A stretch of 59,262 nucleotides of DNA, from the NCBI GenBank assembly GCA_905182985.1, contig CAJJDN010000127.1:124334-183595 (forward strand). Reading direction: 5' to 3'. The notes under the pieces were generated by a model. The model was not told where the DNA came from, searched no databases, and saw only the letters and a list, made by a program, of their open reading frames with translations. How positions within the stretch are numbered: the stretch's first letter is position 1; each line of letters opens with the position of its first letter. Shown here piece by piece: positions 38,022-50,270 of this stretch. Source of the DNA: Paramecium sonneborni (Eukaryota; Ciliophora; Oligohymenophorea; Peniculida; Parameciidae). A program made the position numbers and the translations under genes.

Positions 38022-39641
38022 TCATTATTATTTATTAAATGGACTAATATCCTCTGAGTTTAGATGATAAAATTTTATTTGTGACTTTGGTTTAATCATT
38101 AATTAAGATAAACCTGCATTAGTACTAGCAAGTTAAGATAATTTATTTATTTCTAAGTCTCTATCTTTTATAGCATTTTATAATTGATCAACTGCCTTTA
38201 GTAGATATTTGATTTTATCACTATCACTAATCTTTTAACCAGGATTATTTACTTTTAATATTATTATATTATCTACCTTAAGGTTGAACTTAACTTATCA
38301 ATAATGATTAAGGCAATTAACTAACATTTGATTATTATTGCAATTATTAAGACATTAATTCATTATTCTCTTTTAACAAACGATTCTCTCTTCTTAATTA
38401 TTCATTTTCCTTTTTTATTTCATCTCTCTCTTTTTACATTTATTAACATAAATCTAATTTATATTCAATTTATTTTCTAATATCGTCATCAAATCTTATA
38501 ATATTTCCATTCTCCATTTATTATTTCAATTCATTTAATTCTCTACTCATTGTTTTTAATGATTCTTATAAAACAAAATTCTATGCTCTCAATTCACTGA
38601 CTTGATTATTTTTCTCAAACATTGTCAATTAAGTTTAATTCATTAGATTTTACTTATGAGTTGCTATCAACAATTCTGCATTTTGTAATTATAATTATAA
38701 AGTATTCACTTAATTTTTTAATTAATCTATTATTGATTCATAATTCATTCTTTCAGCTTTATATTATTCATCATATAGTTATTTGTAATTATCAATCTCT
38801 TATTTTATTTAATTCTAAATTATTATTTTAATAATTTACAGCAAATTTCATCTCAGCATCTTCAATTGTATAACCATGCATATCACGTAATACATCAATT
38901 TATGCTTCAAGTTCCTTTTTTTCTTGAAGTTTTTAATTCAATAAATTAGTATAGTTGACTCTAAGAACATCCAAATCTATTTTCAATAATTCATAAGCAT
39001 TCTTAATTTCTAATAATTCATTTATTTAATCTGTCTATTCATTAACAACTTTCTAAAGTTACTAATATTCATAAATATATTTTAATTTTTCCTCCTTAAC
39101 AACTCTTAAAGCTTAATCCAAATGATAAATTTATTGTAAACTTTATTATAATTCCTCTGTTTTTGCTATAAATTGCTATTTGCCTGCTTATATTTCTTAG
39201 TCCTTAATTTCAATAATTTAATTGGTTTACTCTAACTCATTTAAAACTTTATTGAGATTTTGACTGAGTTCCTACAATTTTATTAAAAAAATACTTATTT
39301 TTACAGGGTTAATTTCTAAACTTAAAATGCATATTCTTCAGATTCAATACTTTTCTATTTTAATCTATCACAAATATTATCATATTCTTAATTTAACTAA
39401 ACATAATTACTAAACTTACGATTTAATTAGATTGCTCCATTTCTTATAATTAATTCTATAAATCTTTATTATGTTCTTTAAGAACTTCCATTTCTTGTGA
39501 GGCTGTACCAAGTACATCAGTAAGTTTCTCAACTTCATTTGTAAGTATATTAACTCTACTATAACACATATTATGAATGTCTGTAGAAGTTGAATCATCT
39601 AATCTTGATAATTTTGATTGAGGAATATTACTTAACTTCAT
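38022..39641 (-). CDS. Long coiled-coil protein
   Basis: About 500 aa of near-continuous coiled coil beginning MKLSNIPQSKLSRLDDS and ending in LASTNAGLSQLMIK and a short basic tail. At least one 23-nt intron is clear near residue 80; others probably exist. No globular domain is visible. Coiled-coil proteins of this type make up much of the ciliate cortex and basal body. Its stop is only 19 bp from the start of the CDC7-like gene on the same strand. Confidence 0.65.
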
Positions 39642-39833
39642 ATATTTTTTATTTATTTTTTATTGTTTAATTAATTTGATTTTATTTTATTTAAATGTAA
39701 TATATTGATTTTTTGATATAATCCAATCGATAACTTGGATAAATAAAATTTATAAAATAAATAACTCAAAAATAGTTACCTATGTATTCATATAGGAATT
39801 ATATTTATTTGGATAAAAACCTTTAATTTTTAC

Positions 39834-40531
39834 TCATTTATATTTCACTCTAATTTATAAATTATTCCCAAACTATGATTTCAATCCCTTTTAAAAAAAG
39901 CATCTGTTTTTTTATTATCTACATCTTACTTAAGTGTGATTATAAATATCCATAAATATTTTAATTTAATTTTCATCTTCTGTAAGAATTTTAAATTCAT
40001 CAATCTATCATTATTAAATAAGGTATAAAATAATTATTTTTTATCAAAAATTTAACCTTTCATATGTAAATTCATAAACTTTAAGATTTCTATGAATAAC
40101 TTCTTAAAATAATATTCAATTGAATGAATAACTATTAATAGGTTAACCTCTATTATTAACTATTTATCTCTACTTTTACTCTTCTGTCCATAGGTACATG
40201 TGAATATTTTTTAAAATCCTTACACAATAATAGTATTTTTAATTGATCTAATAATTTATGTTTAACTTTATCTATTAAACGGAGGATGCATCTTAAAGAA
40301 TTCATAATATGGAGAAAATGCATTAAATGTATAAAGTATTCTTATTTAGGAATTAATTTATGTAGATTCAATTAAATTTTATATAGCTAAATACATAAAA
40401 TGCTTTAAAAGATTATAAGATTCTGTAAATGTGTAAATATCATGAAAGGTTTATTTGCCCCAATTTAAATCATCCTAATGAGATTTTATATTAGATGTTC
40501 CAAATATTGCTTTATGATCAGCTGCAGCCAT
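39834..40531 (-). CDS. Hypothetical protein
   Basis: A coding region starting MAAADHKAIFGTSNIKSH and continuing with FHDIYTFTESYNLLKHF, NAFSPYYEFFKMHPPFN and, after two or more introns that I could not place with certainty, VYEFTYERLNF and DEFKILTEDENQIKIFM. The composition and codon use are typical of real genes here. About 190-215 aa; family unknown. The C-terminal exon borders should be treated as approximate. Confidence 0.5.
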
Positions 40532-40838
40532 TTTCTCTTGGGTGTTTTTTAAAGGATCAAATTCAAAAACAATCCGCCATATAAAACTACAATAAATTAC
40601 TTAATTACTTAATTTGTTATTATGACAAGAATTGTAATTTTTTTTAATGCGTTCTCATAGAATTCATAATTTATTATTATTTTGAAATCCAAAAATTATT
40701 TATAAACATATTAAAGTAAAATTATGAACTAATTCAAATTTTACATCAAAATTATATTTTTATTTAGTTGTATTTTAATTTCATTTAATTTTTATCTAAT
40801 TTTCTCAGAATTAAAAAAAAAAATTTTTTAATCTATAT
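40532..40838. other. Spacer, nothing recognised
   Basis: A+T-rich sequence between the hypothetical gene and the duplicated block. No coding signal is seen. Confidence 0.5.
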
Positions 40839-42829
40839 AAATTTATAAAAAATTTTTTCTAATTTAAAAAATTCTATATCAATTAATTGTTTTTTTATTA
40901 CTTTCTATTGAATATTTCAATGATAAGGAAGGATGAGTATTATTAATAATAAATTTGATCCTTTATAAGAAGCCTTTATATTATTGCAGATGTAATTTTG
41001 AATTTTGAAGTATTAGAAAACTTTAGAATGAGTTTTAAAATGTAGAATTTCTCGATTATATAACAAAAGATTTAGGATTGTTTGATTTTGAATTACTTTA
41101 AATTTGGAAATTATGATTATCAAATATAATATTCTATTGCTATTTTATATATTCTTTTACTAAAATCTCAATCCTTAAAAATATTTTGGTCTAATTTCTT
41201 ACCCTTAAGATCAAATATGATTTTTTCTTTTAAATTGAACCTCTTAATTTGATTTTTAAATGGCATATTGACCGGTGCATTAATTTAAGAAAATATATAT
41301 TTTAACTTTACAAATAGGACATCTCTATTTTTTAGGTAACTATTAATAAAGCATAAGAATATTAATTTCTGAAGAAATACATTAAAAATTGCCCTTTAAT
41401 TTTGAAATTTCATTTTTAATCAATTTTTATAGTATTTTTTTTCTTTGAAGATGAAAGTCTATAATTCAATTTTTGCAATGCTTATGCAAGGAACTTATTG
41501 TCTAAAAGAAACTATCTCTTTTACTCTAGTTAAGTTATTTTTTAAAGCTTATAAAGGTGATTCTAACATCATAGATCAAATATTAACACTTTCACAGTCA
41601 GTTATGAATTTAACTTGTAAATAAAATTTAAACCCTTTTTTAAAAATTAACATGGATCAACAACAGTAATAATGATTCCATAAAATTAATCTGTATAAAA
41701 TGTTGTTCATCTTTGGCAATAAAAAATATTAAAATAAAAGGTTTTTTTTTTATAATGTAATTAATAACCAAAGAAATATTTTTTACAGGATATCTTTAAT
41801 ATTTATTTTTTAAGGTTTCACTAAATGTTTCAANAAATTTATAAAAAATTTTTTCTAATTTAAAAAATTCTATATCAATTAATTGTTTTTTTATTACTTT
41901 CTATTGAATATTTCAATGATAAGGAAGGATGAGTATTATTAATAATAAATTTGATCCTTTATAAGAAGCCTTTATATTATTGCAGATGTAATTTTGAATT
42001 TTGAAGTATTAGAAAACTTTAGAATGAGTTTTAAAATGTAGAATTTCTCGATTATATAACAAAAGATTTAGGATTGTTTGATTTTGAATTACTTTAAATT
42101 TGGAAATTATGATTATCAAATATAATATTCTATTGCTATTTTATATATTCTTTTACTAAAATCTCAATCCTTAAAAATATTTTGGTCTAATTTCTTACCC
42201 TTAAGATCAAATATGATTTTTTCTTTTAAATTGAACCTCTTAATTTGATTTTTAAATGGCATATTGACCGGTGCATTAATTTAAGAAAATATATATTTTA
42301 ACTTTACAAATAGGACATCTCTATTTTTTAGGTAACTATTAATAAAGCATAAGAATATTAATTTCTGAAGAAATACATTAAAAATTGCCCTTTAATTTTG
42401 AAATTTCATTTTTAATCAATTTTTATAGTATTTTTTTTCTTTGAAGATGAAAGTCTATAATTCAATTTTTGCAATGCTTATGCAAGGAACTTATTGTCTA
42501 AAAGAAACTATCTCTTTTACTCTAGTTAAGTTATTTTTTAAAGCTTATAAAGGTGATTCTAACATCATAGATCAAATATTAACACTTTCACAGTCAGTTA
42601 TGAATTTAACTTGTAAATAAAATTTAAACCCTTTTTTAAAAATTAACATGGATCAACAACAGTAATAATGATTCCATAAAATTAATCTGTATAAAATGTT
42701 GTTCATCTTTGGCAATAAAAAATATTAAAATAAAAGGTTTTTTTTTTATAATGTAATTAATAACCAAAGAAATATTTTTTACAGGATATCTTTAATATTT
42801 ATTTTTTAAGGTTTCACTAAATGTTTCAA
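40839..42829. repeat. 995-bp perfect direct duplication around an N
   Basis: Positions 40839-41833 and 41835-42829 are, as far as I can compare, identical over the whole length with an offset of 996, and the single ambiguous base N at 41834 sits exactly between them. This is the pattern left when two contigs with an unmerged overlap are joined by a one-base gap. Within each copy I see no convincing gene; a 75-codon ATG frame (KVYNSIFAMLMQGTYCLKE) is the longest suggestive piece. Most likely the true genome has one copy. Confidence 0.9.
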
Positions 42830-43183
42830 TTTCTTTAGTTTTGACTAAAAACGTTTCTTTTTAGTTTAATTTCCTAATTTACTAATTATTATGTAACTTA
42901 AAATTCAATTTGATTTTTGAGTTCTTTTTAAGAAAGTATTATTTTCTATAAAGAATATCGATAAGTTTCAAAATGGATATGGATAGAATCTCTTATATAT
43001 AATCTTCTAATTGAGATTATAATCTGTAAATATGAAGCATTTTTATAATTTTTTGAAAGTCTTTTAAGTATTATTGTTTTTGGTTTGATTTTAAGATTAA
43101 AATATTTAGGTTGGTTAAAGTATTATTTGGAATGGATTGGAATATTTGAGTATTTAAAATATATTTACATATATTTTATATTA
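42830..43183. other. Spacer upstream of COX10
   Basis: A+T-rich. Short open frames occur but none has protein-like composition. An unrecognised first exon of COX10 could lie here, since the called protein starts with only a short leader. Confidence 0.4.
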
Positions 43184-44331
43184 ATGAAAATAACAATCAC
43201 AGATTTGAAAAATTTATGTAAATTTAGTCTAGCAAGTGGGAATGCGGTAATTCCTTTCATTTCTTATATGTATTTAGGAAATGACAATTTAGTCTCTTTA
43301 AAGTCATTTTCAGTATTTTCAGGATCACTTTTTATGGTATTTAGATAGATTATAGTGAATAGGCTATGGCAAGTTAAGCATTCAATTAAGTGATTGAATG
43401 GAGATAAGATAAAATAATGACACGTACATGCAATCGTCCAATTCCAATCCAACGACTTACTCGTATGTAAGGAGGATTGATAGGATTTGCATTCTATACA
43501 GTTTCTAATGTCCTGATGTATAATGTATATTTATTAGTGATTTAGTATTTGCCAATCAACGCTGTAGCAATAAACAATTTAATTTTCTTCTCATATTTAG
43601 GAATCTATACAACATTGAAAACGAGATCTCCCATCAATACTTTAATAGGAGCAGTAATTGGAGCTCTTCCAGTAGTATTAGGAGCTGCTTGTGTTAATAA
43701 TGATAGTTTGTATAATTTAGGAATGTGGGGTAATTTTGGTTTCATGTTTGCATGGCAGATCAATCATTTTTATGGAATCTATTGGAAATATCAAAAAGAC
43801 TATTTAAGAGCTGGATTTAAAATGATTAATGATAGTACTGTTGCAAGTAGACATATGAAAATATGTTTGGCTATTAATGGGTTCAGTTGGTTAGGAACTG
43901 CATCATAACATTCTTAGCCTGAATTAAAATTTATCAGTTGTATCTCAGGATTAGTATCATTATATTTTTGGAATTATAGAGCAATCAAATTATTTGAAGT
44001 TGATCCATCCAAAAATGTATTATAAACAATCTTATTTCTTAGGCAAACTATCTTAAAAAGGCCTCCTACAACTTTTTTTTAGTTTATTATGCTTTATTAT
44101 TATTTGATATAGGAATTAAGAGAAATTAAGAAAAATAAAATCATTGAAAAACAATTATAAAATAATTAATATGATGTATTATTCATTTTCTTAGTGTTTT
44201 TTGACATATAACGAATGCTTCATGGTATTATTTTAAGTCATTTTTCATCTAATGATAATCAAAGTTCTAATGATCACATTCATCTTACATATATTTTGTA
44301 AACACTAAATCAAATAATTAATATACCATGA
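43184..44331 (+). CDS. COX10: Protoheme IX farnesyltransferase
   Basis: Mitochondrial inner-membrane prenyltransferase that converts heme b to heme o for cytochrome c oxidase. Encodes 373 aa with one 26-nt intron. The UbiA-type signature NQVIEWRQDKIMTRTCNRPI matches the COX10 NxxxExxxDxxMxRTxxRP pattern; further motifs are VIGALPVVLGA and NFGFMFAWQINHFYGI. Multiple hydrophobic helices follow. The N-terminus is short for COX10, so a mitochondrial leader might be encoded upstream. The last 22 bases overlap the 3' end of the convergent gene at 44310. Confidence 0.93.
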
Positions 44332-44882
44332 TGTTATTAATATGCAGATTTCTTAGCATTTGGATCAGATTATTACATTTGATGTAAATCATTTATATGA
44401 TCATATTATATACGAGCTTTCATATTTTTCTCATGTTCTTTCTATGCCTTATGTACCTCTTATATAATAGATATAACTGTTTTACCATCTACAGGTAATT
44501 TTCCTCCGGATTATTTAATTGTTTTTATTTTTTGCATTTTCTCTTCCTAAATTTGCATCATCTATTTAGCTGAAGATGGATTTGTATGAGCTTTATCAAA
44601 TCCAAGATGAGTTGACCCAGTTATTGGTAATACTTTATCACTACGTTCAAAAGGTAAAGGTTCTTAAGGATCATTGGCATGTCTTCTCTTATATTCTTCC
44701 TCAGCTAAAATTACAGGGATCTTATCAGGATCATGTCCTTATTCCTATTTAATAAGAAATAATAGATATCGATAAAATACTACCTCTAATTTATCAAATT
44801 CTTAATTGTATTTGTTTGCTCTCTATTGATAGATCTTCAATTTCACAGCCTTATCTAGATGTGCACCAATCCCTTTACTCAT
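44310..44882 (-). CDS. Hydrophilic hypothetical protein
   Basis: Encodes 177 aa with one intron modelled at 39 nt, unusually long here but keeping exons in frame. The N-terminus reads MSKGIGAHLDKAVKLKIYQ, followed by GHDPDKIPVILAEEEYKRR and a helical Gln/Lys-rich C-terminus. There are no membrane segments and no recognised domain. Its final 22 bases overlap the COX10 coding end on the opposite strand. Confidence 0.65.
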
Positions 44883-44934
44883 TTATTATAAATATTTATA
44901 TTATTATTATTAATTATAAAAGCTATCGTTACAT

Positions 44935-45459
44935 ATGACAGATGCTATCGTTCAATAATAAACTAAAGAATTCAGATAAGAAATTGAAAAAAGATTTTCC
45001 AAAAGTCGACAAAATCATTATTATGTATTTTAAAGAGAATGCTATGATGAATCTGATGACGATTCACTCAACTCTCTCAAAAATATAGAAATCTATAATT
45101 TGTCTAAACACATTAGAAATAAATCTATTGAAACTGAACGAACAATACCTAAATCAAGCAAAACATTATTAATACGTTTACTTAAACCTAAAAAATAACC
45201 TTCATTCAATGAAAATAAATCTAATAGTACATCACTTTATAAATCAAGATCATAAAGCAAAAATGCTACGATAAGACTTCGCACTGAGTATTATGTTTAT
45301 TCTGAATTAGATGGTTCTGTATTGAGAGAATCCAAAAATGTTAATCTCATTTCACCAAAAATACCCAAAAGTCCAAAATATATTCAAATCGATAACCTTA
45401 TTAAATCCACTAAGTATTAATCCATCAATAAAATCAATAATTATTCCTTACTTATATGA
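44935..45459 (+). CDS. Small basic hypothetical protein
   Basis: An intronless frame of 174 aa, Lys/Ser/Asn-rich with a weakly acidic segment near residue 40 (DESDDDSLNSL). No motif is recognised. The start ATG is 52 bp from the divergent gene at 44882. The length without TGA and the balanced composition support it being real. Confidence 0.6.
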
Positions 45460-45482
45460 TCATTATTTATTATTAATAAAAA

Positions 45483-46159
45483 ATGTCTCAAAAATTTAAG
45501 TCCCCTACTATTATTTCTAAAGTCCATCCAAAAGTACTCTATGGCACATAAGAGTATTTAAGAACACTTATTATAGTTTAAATGCTAAAGTTATCAAAGT
45601 ATTTAGTCCATTTGAATATATGCATTATATTTAAAGAAGATAAGATTATCAAAATAAGTAAAAGGAACTCATTGCCAATCTTTAACTAAGCAAAGAAAAT
45701 TATGATAAATTGACTTTCTCTGTTAAATAAATAGGAGTTACAGATGATGAAGGTAGAGTAGGTTCATTAAGTTAAAGAAAATATCTTCTTAAATCTATGG
45801 AATCAACAAGAATTTAAAAATCAGAATCTATTTAAAATTCATAAACAGAAAGAGTTTAATATCAATTCAGGGCAAAAGCATTACCAAGTAGCAGAAGAGA
45901 GAAAACTCGCAAATCTATTCTATAAAGTGATGCTAACTTTTTAACACTTCCAGAAAGATTAGAAACATAAACTGAGTTTAAGACTAGTGCTATTGATAAG
46001 ATAATCAAAAGATCAAGATAAAAAAAGAGATTTCCGATAAGCCAACCATAACCTCCTGAAGTTGCATTCGCTTAACAATAACAAAATTAAAAATATCTGT
46101 CATATAGTAGATAGTTATAAGAATTAAAAGGGACATTGGATTTCAATAAATTTTTATGA
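45483..46159 (+). CDS. Hypothetical basic protein
   Basis: Encodes 217 aa with one 23-nt intron. The start reads MSQKFKSPTIISKVHPKV; after the intron comes FSPFEYMHYIQRRQDY, then an extended Ser/Lys/Arg-rich region and a Gln run. It looks like a disordered or cytoskeletal protein. It follows the previous + gene by 23 bp. No family is recognised. Confidence 0.6.
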
Positions 46160-46284
46160 TTACTATAATGAAAATTTTCACTTTGGTCTTAATTAAGGAG
46201 GTATTCTTTTTGGAGTAGGTGGATTTTATGGTTTTCTTATTACAGGAGGTTATTCTGCTGCAAAAGGATTTGTTTAGGATTAAT

Positions 46285-47173
<889 letters not shown>

Positions 47174-47198
47174 TTTAACACGTAAATAATATTACTAA

Positions 47199-48351
47199 TC
47201 ATATTAATTATTATGATGGAATTTCTTCAGGTTCTTTAACTGAGGGTTATGGAGTTGAATGTTTAATTTGGATTGCATAAAATGAAGGAGGCACGGGTAA
47301 CTTATTCTCATTACTTTATTGACACAATTATAGTATTTTGTATTTTAATTTTCCAATTACAACTTATTCTTCTGAAATATTCTTTCTTATTTCTCCTTCT
47401 ATTTCATCTGAAATTCGTACTACAATATTTTCTTTAAATGGTTGTGTGTGTATATGAGAATAACTCTCACAATATATCACTTCTCCAACTTAAAACTATA
47501 AGGTTATATCACATAATTACTTCTTCATTTTACTTAATCTTCTCTATTACCATATAGATAGATGTAAATTCTTAACAGTTGAATCCTATAATGTTTTCCA
47601 GAAATTCAGTATATTCTAAAGGTTTGCTTTTACATAATAACTTTTAATCTGAAAATATAGAACATTAATATGTAGGAGTGTTTCTGCTCATGAATGATGA
47701 GTGCTTTACTCCAAATAATTCCATCTCTTATATAACTAACATCATAAACTTTGTTTATTTATTTATTGTTGATAAGAATTTAAAATTGCCTAATTTACTC
47801 TTGTTTAACTTATTATTAGTCAACTTATTTAGTATATTAAAGGATTTTTAATCATATTACTCTATAAGTCTTGTAGTGTGATATTTTTATATTAAGACAA
47901 CATCACTCTAATGTTTTCGATATTCTTTGTCATGCTTTTTAGCATCAATAACAGGAGGTAAATTTGTAATTCTATTTGCTAGACTACGATTTTCTTCACT
48001 TATACGCTTAGTATCAAAATTTATTTTAGCATATTCTTTTCTTGATTGATTATGTTAAGATCGTGTCTTACTTGTTTAAGGCTACATTATTTTCAATATT
48101 AAATGTTGATTCACTCTTTATTATTCAAGAAAAGCTTCTTAATTATAAAATTTTGAAACTGTTTTAATCATATTATGTTTCTCTTTAAGTTTCTTCATAA
48201 TTTTCTAATCTTCTAATTTTGGATACTATTATAATTTTTAAACTATTACTTATTAGTTGATTTCCTCTAATTTCTTTTTATGAATATCATAAATACGTCC
48301 TTTATTTTTCTCTTAATAGATGTCTTTAACTATATAATTATTATTTTTCAT
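47199..48351 (-). CDS. CFAP97/hemingway-like protein
   Basis: Encodes 374 aa with one 28-nt intron near residue 270 that joins two frames in phase. The central part (REEYAKINFDTKRI-type: YAKINFDTKRISEENRSL, then ITNLPP and HDKEYRKHQ) resembles the CFAP97/hemingway family of ciliary proteins, whose members act in axoneme assembly and sperm motility. The C-terminal ~100 residues (CDITLQFQVGEVIYCESYSH) look like a beta-rich domain I cannot name. The family call is moderate, based on the pattern IxxENxxLxxRI. Confidence 0.6.
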
Positions 48352-48540
48352 ATAAATTTAATTTTTTAAGTTTATTAAACTATTATGCATATTTAGTATA
48401 TATACTCTATAGTGAATCTGAACTCAATATCAATACATAATTTCAATTACAAAATAAGTCAAAGAATATTTAATTCAGTAAATAAAGTGTAATTTCACTC
48501 AAAAACATTAAACCAATTTTTTAATATAATTAAAAATATA

Positions 48541-49520
48541 ATGTAATCCTCAACTCGTATCATTGACGGTTTATACATTGGAAACTAGAGCACAGCACAT
48601 GTAAATGATAAATAAAACAATAGGACCTAGAATTCTTAATAACGAATAAAATTACAAAGATTATAAATTGTGCTGGTAAATAAATTCCAAATCATTGGGA
48701 ATCAATTGGAATAGAATATTTAACATATTGTTGGATTGAAACAGATAATCAATTTGCAATTGATCATTCTCGTTGTTTTTCATTTATAAATGATAACTTG
48801 GAAGCAGGAGAAGCTGTTTTAGTTCATTCAATTAAGGCTCTTAATCGTTCAGTGTTTGTGATAGTAGTCTTTTTGATGAGAAAGTAATTAAATATGTTTA
48901 AGTATATTTAGATTTAAATGGACTTTGTAAAAAACTCTTTAATATGTTCAGAATCTTAAAAATAATGCTGAAATAAAATAAAATGTGATGCAGTAACTTG
49001 AGAATTTTGAAAAATGGCTTCACTTAAGTAAATTGAGTAATAATTGGGATTCAACTTAAAATTAAGATGAGGTTGTGGCAAGAAATACATATCTAAATAG
49101 TTAAAAGTCATAAGAATGTGAATCAAGAGTAAGAAGAGATGTAGGTTCTAAAAAAGTTTAATGGAATAAATTCATCATTAGCCAATACATTCCTCCTTAT
49201 TATTAAATGTAATTCTTTTTTTTTTAAGTTTAAGTCAATTCAAAAATTTATCGAAATCTTAACCTGAACCTATAAATTAAGTTAAAAATTAAAGCACTTA
49301 ACTTCCTATAAAACTTAGAAGACAAACTACTGATAATTGGTTGATTAAAAAACTACCTTTAAATTAAGTTGTTGAAGAAAAAAAGATGAATCTTTTCAAT
49401 ATTAAATCTGATAGGCAATAAATAAAACCATTGTTAAGACCAGGTACTGCACCTTAAAAAAGACTTGTAAAAAATAAATGGCAATCATAATCCCATAGAG
49501 TGTTAGTTAAATAATCATGA
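48541..49520 (+). CDS. Dual-specificity pseudophosphatase (STYX-like)
   Basis: Encodes 302 aa with introns of 23, 28 and 20 nt. The N-terminal 150 residues are a DSP fold: IIDGLYIGNQSTAHD, KIINCAGKQIPNHW, and the P-loop VLVHSIKALNRSV, where the catalytic Cys of HCxxGxxRS is Ser and the Gly is Ala. The following KWTLQKTLQYVQNL and QLENFEKWL match the DSP C-terminal helices. The rest is a basic linker containing RPGTAP. Known relatives with this substitution (STYX) bind phosphoproteins or MAP kinases without dephosphorylating them. The Arg of the loop is kept, so phosphate binding may persist. Confidence 0.88.
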
Positions 49521-49550
49521 TTATAAATATAAACAATCTTTTTTGAATAC

Positions 49551-50217
49551 TCAAGCTTATTTTCTATTAATTTTTGGAGTGTTTAAAGGTACTATATTGA
49601 AAAATAAGTCTGCTCTCAAGTCTTAGGGTGGTTACTATAACATTTAAATAGATGCTACATTTTTTAATGGTTTCTTTTCAAATTATTATATTGCTTATCC
49701 TGTACTAAAGATATTTTATTAAGGTGCTTATTTATAGCCTTTGGTAGCTTTGTTGGTACTTTTTTTAATTGTCCTTTCTTCCTCTTCAACTCTAATTCTG
49801 GTTTCTACCATAATGTCTTTAAATAAATCATAATCAAATAATGAAGCTAAAGTTTCATTTATAGCCTCATCTAAGGGAAGAGATTATAATTTTCCAAGAG
49901 TTAGTTCAACTTTAAGTTTCTAAATTGGCTTGATCATTATAATACTTCATTCAAATATAACTAAATGGCACTTTAGTATAATTTAAAAATATCTCTGTAT
50001 TCCTTTTATTCTGTTTCATCAAAAACTAAACATTTCTCACGTAAGAAATCTTAAGATAATTTTTCAAAATCATCCGATATTAGAATCTCTTGCAATTATG
50101 AAACTAATTAGTCATCCTAATCATCATTATTGTCTAAGTAAAAAAGATAGAAATACAGTTTTCAACAATGAGTTCATCGTTCTCTAAATCGATGGCATTT
50201 TCGAGATTTTGATTCAT
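49551..50217 (-). CDS. CFAP36/ARL2BP-like BART-domain protein
   Basis: Encodes 205 aa with introns of 23 and 26 nt. The BART domain covers residues ~25-130: LQEILISDDFEKLSQDFLR, EKCLVFDETEQKEYRDIF and LYQSAIQLYLNEKL, followed by a CFAP36-like helix LFDYDLFKDIMVETRI. BART proteins bind ARL2/ARL3 GTPases, which deliver lipidated cargo to cilia. The C-terminal third is Gln/Pro/Lys-rich. Compared with vertebrate CFAP36 (about 340 aa) it lacks the long charged tail. Confidence 0.78.
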
Positions 50218-50270
50218 TTATTTTAATTAAGATTTATATATGTACTATATGTGTATTATACTCATCACCT

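Noticed and set aside
47199..47528. A separate 109-aa gene starting at 47528 and overlapping the CFAP97-like gene.
   Set aside because: A 28-nt GT..AG intron joins the two frames in phase, making one 374-aa protein.
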